Below, piece after piece: positions 24,930 through 33,662 of a DNA stretch of 64,000 nt (within the stretch, counting starts at the first letter, position 1; the number at the start of each line of letters is the position of its first letter). Origin of the DNA: Plantactinospora soyae (GTDB lineage Bacteria; Actinomycetota; Actinomycetes; Mycobacteriales; Micromonosporaceae). The translations under genes were made by a program, and so were the position numbers. The notes below the pieces were generated by a model. The model was not told the origin of the DNA, ran no database searches, and was given only the letters and a program-made list of their open reading frames with translations. The stretch spans positions 1,860,001-1,924,000 of the forward strand of contig NZ_JADBEB010000001.1 in assembly GCF_014874095.1 (NCBI RefSeq), given 5' to 3'.

Positions 24930-25005
24930 GTCCGCGAGCCTACCGAGGCGCGGCTCTCGATCAGGGCGCGGCTCTCGTTCAGCAGGCATGGGCGCCGCGG
25001 GGTGG

Positions 25006-25185
25006 TCAACTGGCCTCGCGCCCCTTCCGCCGCGACGAGATCACCCAGTCAGCGACCGCGATGGGAAGCATCGCAAGTACGCCGATAAGCAACCCGGTCC
25101 AGACCGGGATTTTAAACGCCAACCCGATTCCCAGCATCACGAAATATACGACGAGGTAGGCAATACGTAGCAACCTGGTAGCCAT
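25006..25185 (-). CDS. Small two-helix membrane protein
   Basis: A 59-residue protein: MATRLLRIAYLVVYFVMLGI begins the first hydrophobic helix (about 7-24), a short turn with K-I-P-V-W follows, a second helix is LLIGVLAMLPIAVADWVI (about 32-49), and the tail is basic (SSRRKGREAS). Length, composition and the positive tail fit a real small membrane protein of unknown function. The ATG at 25183-25185 is used; the frame is open further upstream but the added sequence does not look protein-like. Confidence 0.6.
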   Translation of the reverse strand: MATRLLRIAYLVVYFVMLGIGLAFKIPVWTGLLIGVLAMLPIAVADWVISSRRKGREAS

Positions 25186-25423
25186 ATAGATGATCGTAGA
25201 CGCGAGTGGCGCACATGTCGACCCTGGCAATCGAGCTCGCCCAGCCACACCTGGCACGGCCCCGGCGGAAGTGACTTGATCACCACACTCAATTCCTCGA
25301 TCATCATTTCGCTCATCGACGCCGTATCGAAATCTTGTCGACCAGGGCCTTAGGCTGCCGAATAGAGCCCAATCGATGAGCCCGGATAGATATCGGGCAA
25401 GTAGCGCCCCTAGGAGAGGATGT

Positions 25424-26392
25424 ATGAAAAGAACAACGGCAAGCCAGCAGCTCATACGTAGCGCCACAGTTGCCGTGGCTGCGGTCGCCATGTTGTCCAC
25501 CATGAATGCGAGCGCAACTGCTACCGAATCGGCGTCGCCTACGGAGCGAGTCGACCAGGCGTTAGCTCAGGCGGGGGTCTCTCGGGAAACTCCCGGTGCT
25601 CTCGTCAGCAGCGACGGGGCCATCGACATCAACCACGATCACCCGTCCGCGTCGATCGCGATCGGAGGCCGCCTCGCAGGTATCAGTCTAATAAAAGCTG
25701 GCGTCCACGTCACTAAAACTGAACATGCGCGATCAAACGACTCAGAACGTTCGTACGGTGACGTTGGGCCTAGTACCGATGCGCTCGTCCGCGCCAACGA
25801 TGGAGGGGTCCAGATAATCACGGTTATGCGCGGACCCAGGGCATCAAATATACAGCGATACGACCTCGAGCTGCCGGACGGCGCTCGACTGGTGCCCAAT
25901 GGACGTGGATTTGCGCTGGTCGAATCAGACGGAGCAGTCAGTGGCGCCATCGACGCTCCTTGGGCCAAAGATGCGACCGGACGAGAGCTACCTACTCGAT
26001 ACACCCTTGACGACAATGTTTTGATGCAGGAAACAGACATGACCGGCGCGCAATACCCTGTCGTGGCGGACCCGAGGATCACTTTTGGCCTCGGTGTTTA
26101 CCTCAACATGTGGGGTTGGGAGGTGAGATCCACGGCAGTCGCCGTCATCGCCTTATTTGGGACAGGAGTCGTGGTTTCGTGCACCCAAACAGGCAGCATC
26201 CCCAACGCGGCGCTGAGGACGCTTGCCGTACTTGTATGTGGAGCTGCAGCAGTCAACCTTCGATCCATTTTCCAGGCGGTTGTTGACGTTTATCGCAACG
26301 GAGTAAGCGATGGTCAATGTTACCAGGACAAGATCTTCGGTCCAGGCAATGCTGGCGGCTTCAGAACTGTCAGCGCCACAAATTGCGGCTAA
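25424..26392 (+). CDS. Secreted protein of unknown function
   Basis: A 322-residue exported protein. Signal peptide: MKRTTASQQLIRSATVAVAA plus VAMLSTMNASA, with cleavage expected near residue 32. The mature part includes a region ending GAQYPVVADPRIT, a phrase found at the end of the N-terminal domain in many secreted actinobacterial proteins, followed by two hydrophobic segments (TAVAVIALFGTGVVVSC and ALRTLAVLVCGAAAVNL) and a short cysteine-containing tail. ATG 25424 follows AGGAGAGGA. The hydrophobic C-terminal third is reminiscent of bacteriocin- or toxin-like tails but no family is recognised. Confidence 0.75.
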   Translation: MKRTTASQQLIRSATVAVAAVAMLSTMNASATATESASPTERVDQALAQAGVSRETPGALVSSDGAIDINHDHPSASIAIGGRLAGISLIKAGVHVTKTEHARSNDSERSYGDVGPSTDALVRANDGGVQIITVMRGPRASNIQRYDLELPDGARLVPNGRGFALVESDGAVSGAIDAPWAKDATGRELPTRYTLDDNVLMQETDMTGAQYPVVADPRITFGLGVYLNMWGWEVRSTAVAVIALFGTGVVVSCTQTGSIPNAALRTLAVLVCGAAAVNLRSIFQAVVDVYRNGVSDGQCYQDKIFGPGNAGGFRTVSATNCG

Positions 26393-26463
26393 CTCCATGC
26401 TCCCGATGAGATCTCATTTGGGCGGGGCGCAAGCTAATCAGTAAAAGGCCGGACTTCCACCCT

Positions 26464-26489
26464 GAGGTGACGAACTAAGTTCGGACCTC
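26464..26489. terminator. Hairpin downstream of the secreted protein gene
   Basis: GAGGT-GA-CGAAC-TAA-GTTCG-G-ACCTC: a two-part stem of 5 + 5 bp with a small internal loop and a TAA loop, 72 bases after the stop at 26392. Likely part of the termination region together with the larger hairpin at 26514. Confidence 0.5.
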
Positions 26490-26513
26490 ACTGGTTCATC
26501 ATGTAAGGAAGTT

Positions 26514-26544
26514 GACGGGGCAGGCCGAAAAGGCCTGCCCCGTC
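26514..26544 (+). terminator. Strong hairpin terminator
   Basis: A perfect 13-bp stem, GACGGGGCAGGCC (26514-26526) with GGCCTGCCCCGTC (26532-26544), and a 5-base loop GAAAA. No T run follows, as is common for actinobacterial terminators. It lies 122 bases after the secreted protein gene. Confidence 0.8.
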
Positions 26545-26667
26545 CTGTCGGGCTTAGTCAATATTGGATCGTTGGTTCGCGCTAACCGGTAGTGCGGCCG
26601 GAAGGATTCCAACCTTGCCTGTCCCTACTCAACAAGCCCCGACATAATAGACTGGATTCTCGACCGG

Positions 26668-26735
26668 GGAAACATCCGCCGCAGGTTCGCCGCACAGCTG
26701 CGCAGGTTCGCTACCGCCGACGGGCGAGCCACCCG
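26668..26735 (-). pseudogene. Fragment of a SARP regulator N-terminal domain
   Basis: On the minus strand this reads PSAVANLRSCAANLRRMF, close to PASAVANTRSYAANLRRML of the intact SARP regulator (residues 56-74) encoded at 27284-30412. The DNA is nearly identical over about 20 bases (26672-26692 against about 30193-30213) and similar over 50. No start, remaining domain or continued similarity exists on either side. It looks like the remnant of a second SARP gene or of a partial duplication. Confidence 0.6.
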
Positions 26736-26882
26736 TGGTTCAGCTAGGCGGCTACGACACCCATCGAGCGAGCAACCGGCAGCCAGATAAACCCAGAGAC
26801 CGAGCGCGTACCCGTCTTACTAACGGCGGAATCGGACGAGCCAGCCGTCCATAAGGTATCCCCGAGGATGTCCTGAGGGTTC

Positions 26883-27143
26883 CCACAAGCGGCGGTGGGC
26901 GGTGGGCGCTTGTGGCTGGTAGGGGATCCTGTCGCAGAGCAATGCGAAGTAGCCGCCGCAGTGGCGGCGGACGAGGCAGGGGCTGAGTCCACCAACGATA
27001 TTGGAGTTCGACGCGGGTGGGTGAGGAAGCGGTCGTCAAGTCCGTACGCCTTATCGTGGGTGCTGCACGATAGTTGTACGACGCCGCCCGCTTCCTCACC
27101 CCTGTCCCGTTGGCGATGATCGGGGGACGGTCATCGCCAACGG
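26883..27143. other. Chain of four strong hairpins, possible structured RNA or DNA element
   Basis: Four inverted repeats in 261 bp: A, 9 bp (26883-26891 with 26907-26915); B, 7 bp, loop of 4 (26953-26959 with 26964-26970); C, a 14-bp outer stem (27019-27032 with 27088-27101) enclosing a 7-bp hairpin TATCGTG/CACGATA (27052-27058 with 27066-27072) and a further paired region between; D, a 13-bp stem (27107-27119 with 27131-27143). D could terminate the SARP gene on the minus strand, but the whole exceeds a terminator. No known RNA family recognised. Confidence 0.5.
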
Positions 27144-27283
27144 CCCCCTGCCAACCGATCGAGCGATCCCCCCGTAGCTGACGAAGAGAACCTACGCCGA
27201 CGAGCGATAAGAGACCGATACGCGGTCGATATTTGTCGAACCCGCCAAGGCCGCGATCCCGATCAGTCGCGGATACCGGCGGA

Positions 27284-30200
27284 TCAGCGATCACCAACGG
27301 AGAACGTTCTCGCGGCTCTCGTGCCGTCATCCACCGATGGAGTGACCAACCTGGCCAGGCGACGCTCGACCTCGAAGCGCTCGGGCACGCCCATCCTGCG
27401 AAAGATGGCCAGCGCCCGCTCCCAGTGCCGATGGGCCTCGATCAGGTCAGTCGGCTCCAGGTGGCTGGCCATCGCAGCCAATGCCCGACCCTGCTCGTAT
27501 GGGTGACTGATTCGGGTTGCCAACTCAAGAGCTTGCCGATGCATCTCCATTGCGGATTTGTGATCTTCAAGCAGGTTCAGGGTGAGACCTAGACCGTTGA
27601 GGGCCCCCGATTCGGCGTGTCGCTCTCCTGCTTCCACGGCGAGACGCAACGCGACTCGGTCCTGCCCCTCAGCGTTATGCAGCTCGCCAAGTCGTCGGTA
27701 GGCCGTAGCCAGATCACTGCATACCTCCGCTTCACCGTAGTGAGTTCCTATCCGCTTTCTGAGCATGATTGACGCCTTGAGTAACCGAATCGCCTCTCGT
27801 TCGTACCCCATACGCAAACGGGCCCCGCCAATCATCCCCAACGAGTTTGCGATCTGAAACTGTTCCTTGTCTTCACATGCCTGCTGCAAGCCTAGCCGGT
27901 GAATTCGCAATGCCTCCGCGTACCGGCCAAGACGGATAAGAAATAGGCCATGATTGAAAGAGGCCGTGGTTATCGGTTTTTCGTCGGGACGCCCGAGGGA
28001 AATTGCCTGACGATTTTCATCGATTGCCTCATCTAGCCTGCCAAGCAACCAGTAGGCCACGGCAAGGTTACTCTTACTAACGGCTACGCCACCGGTGTCG
28101 CCTATCGTGTGGCGGATCTTGATCGCCATCTTTAGCTGCGCGACCGCCTTATGATAACTGCCAGTTCGCACGTAAGCAGACGCCAGATAGTTGTACATGG
28201 TGGCGATAGCCGAGGTGTCCTTCAGTCGCTCCGCCGCACGGAGCCCGTGTCCGTGAGTTTCTAGGATGTCGTCAAAATATCCACGCGTGTAGTAGAAGCG
28301 CCAGGCTGACCGGGCAAGCCGCCACGCATATCCGTCGTGACCCGAATCCTCAGCAAGGCGTACGAGCGATCGGATATTTGATCGCTGCTTTTCTATCCAA
28401 CTGCCGTCTATGGGCCGGAGTACGGCAATCAGATCTGAACGAAGCGCTTGTCGCAGCTTGACCGCGGTTGCCAACGAGATGGCCTCGAGGGGATCGGTCA
28501 CGGACGACGTGGCGTGGAGGTAGTGGTCCAGGACCCCATCGATCGCCGCCTGCCGTTGATCTGGAGGGTCGATGGTGGCGGCCAGACCGCCGGCGTACTG
28601 GCGTAGCAGGTCGTGGAGGCGAAACCTGTCCGCGACCGGCTCCTCGACCAGATGGGAGTCGACCAGCTCCCGGATGGCCATCTCGGCCTCTGACAGCGGT
28701 AGGCCGGTCAGCGCCGCAGCGGTGGTCCCCTGGAAGAACTCGCCCGGATAGAGGCCGAGCAGTCGGAAGACTCGCTGCACTGACTTTCTGAGCGGCTTGT
28801 ACGACAGGGCGAAGGCGCTGGCGATGTTCTGGTCCTCGGCGGAGATTTCGCCGAGCACCGTCGTGTCCCGGCCGAGCCGCCGGGCCAAATCCGCCACCCG
28901 CCAGCCGGTTCTGTGCGCGAGGCGGGCACCGACCAGCCGGATCGCTAGCGGAAGGTAGCCGCACCGCTCTACCACCGCGGCGGCGGCCTCCGGCTCGGCA
29001 TACACCCTGTCCCGGCCAGCAACCGTCGCCAGCATGTCGATCGCCTCGTCCCGGCCGAGGCCCGATAAGGAGTTGGGCGGGATGCCATCGCCAGCGAGCA
29101 GCCGACGACGGCTGGTCACCAGAACGAGCGTGCCCGGCGCGGACGGCAGCAATGGGCCTACCTGCTCACTACTGCCCGCGTTGTCCAGCAACAGGATCGA
29201 CCGCCGGGCAGCGAGTTCCGAGCGCCACAGGGCAACTCGATGGTCGAACTCGGGTGGAATCCGGCCCGCCGGTACTCCGAGTTGCCGGAGGAGTGTCACC
29301 AATGCCGTGGACGGCTCCACCTGGCCGTTCACGCTGTGGCCCCGCAAGTCGATGAATAGCTGCGCGTCGGGGTAACGGCTGGCCAGCCGGGTTGCCATGT
29401 GCACCGCCAGCGCGGTCTTTCCGATTCCGGCCATTCCGTCGATGACCTGCACCACCGCCGTGGTTGCCTCCACACCTTCCACTGCCTCTACTAACCGACG
29501 TACGGTCTCCGCGCGGCCTGTGAAGTCGGCGAGCGGTCGGGGCAGCCAGCATGGCGGAACCGATGCCGCTTCACCGCGACCGTCCGGATGGGCGGGTGCA
29601 ACGGCCGACGGCAACGGCCGGTCGGAAGCCTGCGGCCGGTCGGACTGATCAGCATTGTCCAGCGCGGGGTCGCGGTGGAGTATCGCCTGGTGTAGCCGCT
29701 GCAGCTCGGCACCGGGCTCAATCCCAAGATGCTTGACCAATGCCGACCGGGCGGTGGTGAAGGCGGTCAAAGCGCCGGACACGTCCCCTTTCTGGTACAG
29801 GGCTCGCATCAGTAGCGTGTGGCCGTGCTCCCGCAGTGGGTAGGTCCGAAGGTGCTCACGGAGGAGCGCGATGACGGGCTGAGGCTGCCGCAAGGCCAGG
29901 TACACCTCGGCCCGTTGATCGACCAGCCCGAGCCGTTGCTCCGCTACGGCGTCACGACGTGCCGAGAGCACTGGTCCGAGTGGCGCCCCAGCCAGCATCG
30001 GCCCCCGCCACAGCCCTTCCGTTCGGGCAAGCAGATCCTCGGCGGCGGGTAGGTCCCCACGCGCAAGCGCCTCGCCCGTGTGCCGGCAGCCGTCCGCGAA
30101 CCGGATCAGATCGACATCATCCGGTCGGATCCGAAACTCGTACCCGGATCCACGGCGGACGAGAAGTCCCCTGGTCGTGCCGATCCCGTCAAGCATCCGC

Positions 30201-30412
30201 CGCAGGTTCGCCGCGTAGCTGCGCGTGTTCGCGACCGCAGACGCCGGCGGGTCCTCGGGCCACAACTCGTCGACCAACTCCTCCAGTGCGACCAACCGAC
30301 CCGGTCGTACCGCCAACGTTGCCAGCACCGTCTGCTGCTTCGGCGTGCCGAGCGGCAGGGACACACCGTCGGCGACCACCTCCAACGGTCCGAGAAGCCG
30401 AACCTCGATCAT
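27284..30412 (-). CDS. SARP/AfsR-type regulator with NB-ARC and TPR domains
   Basis: A 1042-residue transcription factor of the large SARP class. Residues 1-95 form the OmpR-like DNA-binding domain (VRLLGPLEVVADGVSLPLG, AVRPGRLVALEELVDELWP, ANTRSYAANLRRMLDG), about 100-245 the bacterial transcriptional activator domain (RTYPLREHGHTLLMRALYQ, GIEPGAELQRLHQAIL), about 295-560 an NB-ARC ATPase with Walker A DGMAGIGKTALA (326-333) and SILLLDNAG, and about 690-1020 tetratricopeptide repeats. Family members activate antibiotic or morphogenesis genes. No biosynthetic cluster is adjacent. The C-terminal half is AT-richer than flanking genes. Confidence 0.92.
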   Translation of the reverse strand: MIEVRLLGPLEVVADGVSLPLGTPKQQTVLATLAVRPGRLVALEELVDELWPEDPPASAVANTRSYAANLRRMLDGIGTTRGLLVRRGSGYEFRIRPDDVDLIRFADGCRHTGEALARGDLPAAEDLLARTEGLWRGPMLAGAPLGPVLSARRDAVAEQRLGLVDQRAEVYLALRQPQPVIALLREHLRTYPLREHGHTLLMRALYQKGDVSGALTAFTTARSALVKHLGIEPGAELQRLHQAILHRDPALDNADQSDRPQASDRPLPSAVAPAHPDGRGEAASVPPCWLPRPLADFTGRAETVRRLVEAVEGVEATTAVVQVIDGMAGIGKTALAVHMATRLASRYPDAQLFIDLRGHSVNGQVEPSTALVTLLRQLGVPAGRIPPEFDHRVALWRSELAARRSILLLDNAGSSEQVGPLLPSAPGTLVLVTSRRRLLAGDGIPPNSLSGLGRDEAIDMLATVAGRDRVYAEPEAAAAVVERCGYLPLAIRLVGARLAHRTGWRVADLARRLGRDTTVLGEISAEDQNIASAFALSYKPLRKSVQRVFRLLGLYPGEFFQGTTAAALTGLPLSEAEMAIRELVDSHLVEEPVADRFRLHDLLRQYAGGLAATIDPPDQRQAAIDGVLDHYLHATSSVTDPLEAISLATAVKLRQALRSDLIAVLRPIDGSWIEKQRSNIRSLVRLAEDSGHDGYAWRLARSAWRFYYTRGYFDDILETHGHGLRAAERLKDTSAIATMYNYLASAYVRTGSYHKAVAQLKMAIKIRHTIGDTGGVAVSKSNLAVAYWLLGRLDEAIDENRQAISLGRPDEKPITTASFNHGLFLIRLGRYAEALRIHRLGLQQACEDKEQFQIANSLGMIGGARLRMGYEREAIRLLKASIMLRKRIGTHYGEAEVCSDLATAYRRLGELHNAEGQDRVALRLAVEAGERHAESGALNGLGLTLNLLEDHKSAMEMHRQALELATRISHPYEQGRALAAMASHLEPTDLIEAHRHWERALAIFRRMGVPERFEVERRLARLVTPSVDDGTRAARTFSVGDR

Positions 30413-31142
30413 CGCAGCCCCAAGTCAGGCAAAAAGGACGAGGTGAGTTGTCACCCGGTGCAGCCTATCGAACACCAGGGTCATACATTCACTAGCATCA
30501 TTTTCTTCACACGAGTGCTGGGCGTCGCTGATTTGCATGCATTGAGGGCATCCTCCGGAATAACGTATTTTGCCTCGCCATCCGCAGACACAGGGTCAGC
30601 GAGTGGACACGAAGCGAGTTCTACCAGGTCACCCGATGGAGGACGGCCCTCGCCGCGACGACACTCGACGCCAACCGAGTGGAGTCCACGACACCACAAG
30701 TCCCACCGCCACCCTAGGTATGGATCGAGCCGGAATCCTGTGACTCCGGCTTAGATCTTCCAATGCACCGGCAGAGCGGGTATCCCGGAGGGAAGCACCG
30801 GGCTACTCCCAGGCGGTAGCACAAGCAGGGCCGATCGGGCGCGCTGAGTTCCCATATATGGACAGAGCGTGACGAATGTGGTGCCACTTGACTAATACTG
30901 AGCATAGCGACATTTATTGTCGCTAACTATGCCCTACTCCCTTAAGCTTCGCTCATTGCTTGAGGACGTCTGCAACAGGGACCATTTCCGGCAATTCGGG
31001 GGTAGACGGATACCTTCCAACGAGGGGAGAAGCGGCCATGCGCGCGAACGACTGGCTGTAAGCACGACACGATCCGTCACAGGAGACGTTCGAGTTGCTA
31101 CCGTTACAGACCACAAGGGTTCGGTGACGTTCAGGAACCGGT
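30413..31142. other. Long intergenic region between divergent SARP and GGDEF-EAL genes
   Basis: About 730 bp with no convincing gene; short frames on both strands have unlikely codon use. It contains a hairpin AGCCGGA/TCCGGCT (30728-30734 with 30745-30751) and a TTGACT hexamer followed by a palindrome (30888-30932), described separately. It presumably carries promoters for both divergent genes. Confidence 0.5.
30888..30932 (+). promoter_or_regulatory. Candidate promoter with overlapping palindrome
   Basis: TTGACT at 30888-30893 resembles a -35 box; a T/A-rich stretch about 17 bases later (30911-30918) could be the -10. Overlapping it is an inverted repeat, AGCGACA (30906-30912) and TGTCGCT (30918-30924), extended by GCATAG (30902-30907) and CTATGC (30927-30932). 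The position, 220 bases before the GGDEF-EAL start, fits a regulated promoter for that operon. Confidence 0.4.
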
Positions 31143-33662
31143 GTGAGTCGAGGACAGCGAAACGACAACGGGACCGATCAGCGGCTGCTGCCGCTCCTCG
31201 GTCTCGTCGCTGTTTCCGCAGGTCTAGCGACGGTCCTGTCTCTGTTGGCTGCCCCCACGCCCCCCAGGTCCGTCAACGATCTGGTGATGGTTCTGGCGCT
31301 CATCCTAACGATCACGGTAAGCGCCAGCGTGAAGGCACCAGTTCGGATTCGCTCCACCACCCATGCCATCACCTGGAACGAAACAGCGATCGTGATCGGC
31401 GTCGCCGTAGCCCCAACCTCATGGGTGGTGCTGTGCACCGGAGTCAGCCTGATCATCTCAAGTCGCATTCATCGTTCACCCTTGGTTAAGGCGATTTTCA
31501 ACATCAGTAAGAACATGCTCGTAGCCGCCGCGGCCGGCACGACCCTGGCACTGATCCACTGGGAATGGTCCTCCACCGGTTTGGACCAGATGATCGTTCC
31601 GGTGGCTCTGGCGTACGCCGTCGCGGCACTCGTCGACGAGATTGTCGCCATGCCGGTGATCGCGCTCGCGACCCGGCGGAAGATCCTTCGGCAGTTCACC
31701 GCGAATTGGGATCTCAGACTCGTCGGCTACGCGGTGCGCTTCGTGGTCGCCCTGCTGACGCTGATACTCCTTCGGGCCGACGTTCGGCTGCTCGTCGCGG
31801 TACCACCGCTGGCCCTCAGTCTGCACCTCGCCTATTCGACGCGGGTTCGGTCCCGAGCCGAACGCCAGGCCTGGCAGCGGCTGGCCCATACCACCGACGC
31901 ACTCAACGTGGTCGACATCAACGCCGTACTGCACACCGCCGTCGCACAGGCCGCCAACCTCTTCTCCGCCGACGAGGTGGAGGTGGAGCTGCAGGCCGAT
32001 CAACGCACGGTACGGGGCAACAACGAGACGATCACGTACGACGGCTTCGGCACCCAGCCCTCGTTCATCAACGGGTCAGTCATCCCGATGGAGATGAAGG
32101 GGTACGACGGCAGCGCGGTCGGGATGCTGCGGCTGCGGTTCCACGGGCCGGTGAAGCTCTCCGAGCGGGAGCAGTACACCCTCCGTACCTTCGCCTCCGC
32201 GCTCTGCACGGCGGTACGCAACGCCTCGGCGTACGCCGAACTGAACCGGGTGGCCGAGGAGCACGCGCACGCAGCCGCCCACGACGCGCTGACCGGCCTG
32301 GCCAACCGCCGGCACCTGCTCGACCGTGGCGCGGAACAACTCGGCCAGCGCCGCTCCGAGGGGGTCATCGCGCTCCTGCTGATCGACCTGAACCACTTCA
32401 AGGAGGTCAACGACACGCTCGGGCACGCCGCCGGGGACCGGGTGTTGATCCAGGTCGCCGAGCGGTTGCGTACCGCCGTCCAGGGTGACGACCTGGTCGC
32501 CCGGCTGGGTGGGGACGAGTTCGCCGTACTCTTCCACGGCCTGCCCGCCCCGGCGGTCGCCGCGCACCGGGCCGAGTCCCTGCTCACCGCGCTGCACGAG
32601 CCGATCGAGCTGGACGGGATGCGGATCAGTGTCGAGGCCAGCGGCGGCATCGCGGTCGCACCCAGCACCGGCGGGATGACCGAACTGCTGCGCCGCGCCG
32701 ACGTGGCGATGTACCAGGCCAAGCGGGCCGGGCGACGAATCTCCACGTACGCCCCGGCCCGGGACACCGCCGACCTCGGCCGGCTCGCACTCGGCGGCGA
32801 CCTGCCCCGGGCGGTGGCCGACCACGAGTTCACCGTCAACTTCCAGCCGATCGTCGACCTCGGCAGCGGCGAGGTGGTGGCCGCCGAGGCGCTCGCCCGG
32901 TGGCGGCACCCGGCCCGGGGCACCATCGACCCGCTCCGGTTCCTGGAGACGGTGGAACGCTCCGGCCTGCTGCCGGCGTTCGCCGAAGCGGTCCTCGACC
33001 AGTCCCTGATCGCCGCCCAGTCCTGGCGGGAGGCCGGCTTCGACCTACCGGTGGCGGTCAACGTCTCGCCGCGCAGCCTGCTCGACGCCCGGTTCCCCGG
33101 CGCCGTGCTGGCCCGGCTACGGGCCCACGACCTGCCGCCCGACCGGCTGGTGCTGGAACTGACCGAGACGCTGACGCTCAGTCAACTGGAGGTGGTCGAC
33201 CAGGTCCTCGGCCAGCTCCGGGACGCCGGGATCCGGCTCGCCCTCGACGACTTCGGCACCGGCTACTCCTCACTGTCGATGCTGTCCCGGATCCCGGTGC
33301 ACGAGTTGAAGATCGACCGCGCGTTCGTCACCGCGATGGAGACCTCGGCCGAGGCCACCGCGGTGATCCGGTCCACCGTCGACCTCGGCCGCAGCCTCAA
33401 TCTGGTGGTTGTGGCGGAGGGCGTGGAGAGCGAGCCGCAACGGATGGCGCTCTGGGAACTGGGCTGCTCCGCCGGGCAGGGCCACCTCTTCGCCCGACCG
33501 ATGCCGGCCGCCCGACTCCTCGCCGCCCTGCACCAGGGCGCGGGTGGTCGCCCCGGCACGCTCGCGCCCGCGCTGCACGACGAGGGTGCCGTGGTCCGGC
33601 TGTCACCCGGCCGGCGATCCGGTCCACGCCGAGTGGAGCGTCTGCCACACTTGCCGGCGTGA
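31143..33662 (+). CDS. Membrane GGDEF-EAL cyclic-di-GMP signalling protein
   Basis: An 839-residue protein. Residues about 15-230 contain seven to eight hydrophobic segments (a MASE-like sensor), about 250-365 a GAF-like domain, then a diguanylate cyclase domain with intact RLGGDEF (454-460) and HDALTGLANRRHLL, and a phosphodiesterase domain with AAEALARWRHP (581-590) and DDFGTGYSSLSML. Both catalytic motifs are intact; the inhibitory RxxD site before GGDEF reads QGDD, so product inhibition may be lost. The GTG at 31143 is used. Its stop overlaps the next gene's GTG by 4 bp. Confidence 0.93.
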   Translation: MSRGQRNDNGTDQRLLPLLGLVAVSAGLATVLSLLAAPTPPRSVNDLVMVLALILTITVSASVKAPVRIRSTTHAITWNETAIVIGVAVAPTSWVVLCTGVSLIISSRIHRSPLVKAIFNISKNMLVAAAAGTTLALIHWEWSSTGLDQMIVPVALAYAVAALVDEIVAMPVIALATRRKILRQFTANWDLRLVGYAVRFVVALLTLILLRADVRLLVAVPPLALSLHLAYSTRVRSRAERQAWQRLAHTTDALNVVDINAVLHTAVAQAANLFSADEVEVELQADQRTVRGNNETITYDGFGTQPSFINGSVIPMEMKGYDGSAVGMLRLRFHGPVKLSEREQYTLRTFASALCTAVRNASAYAELNRVAEEHAHAAAHDALTGLANRRHLLDRGAEQLGQRRSEGVIALLLIDLNHFKEVNDTLGHAAGDRVLIQVAERLRTAVQGDDLVARLGGDEFAVLFHGLPAPAVAAHRAESLLTALHEPIELDGMRISVEASGGIAVAPSTGGMTELLRRADVAMYQAKRAGRRISTYAPARDTADLGRLALGGDLPRAVADHEFTVNFQPIVDLGSGEVVAAEALARWRHPARGTIDPLRFLETVERSGLLPAFAEAVLDQSLIAAQSWREAGFDLPVAVNVSPRSLLDARFPGAVLARLRAHDLPPDRLVLELTETLTLSQLEVVDQVLGQLRDAGIRLALDDFGTGYSSLSMLSRIPVHELKIDRAFVTAMETSAEATAVIRSTVDLGRSLNLVVVAEGVESEPQRMALWELGCSAGQGHLFARPMPAARLLAALHQGAGGRPGTLAPALHDEGAVVRLSPGRRSGPRRVERLPHLPA

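Larger units (their letters stand above)
26393..27283. other. Intergenic region with hairpins and a SARP remnant
   Basis: About 890 bp between the secreted protein gene and the convergent SARP regulator. It holds two terminator-like hairpins (26464-26489, 26514-26544), a fragment similar to the SARP N-terminal domain (26668-26735, minus), and a chain of four strong hairpins (26883-27143). The open frames here (the longest is 192 codons on the minus strand) have no recognisable domain and poor codon character, so no gene is called. Confidence 0.6.
25010..31140. other. AT-richer segment, possibly acquired DNA
   Basis: Base composition and codon use drop visibly from the surrounding very GC-rich DNA: many codons end in A or T in the secreted protein at 25424 and in the TPR half of the SARP regulator. 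The segment holds an orphan secreted protein, a SARP gene fragment, a hairpin-rich interval, a SARP regulator, and long spacers. No integrase, transposase or tRNA boundary was seen, so transfer is inferred from composition only. Confidence 0.5.

Noticed and set aside
26752-27330. A 192-codon minus-strand gene
   Set aside because: Poor composition, no domain, and it overlaps the hairpin chain and the SARP 3' end.
30917-31489. A 190-codon plus-strand gene before the GGDEF-EAL gene
   Set aside because: Most of it overlaps the GGDEF-EAL gene in another frame, and the rest has no ribosome site or family.
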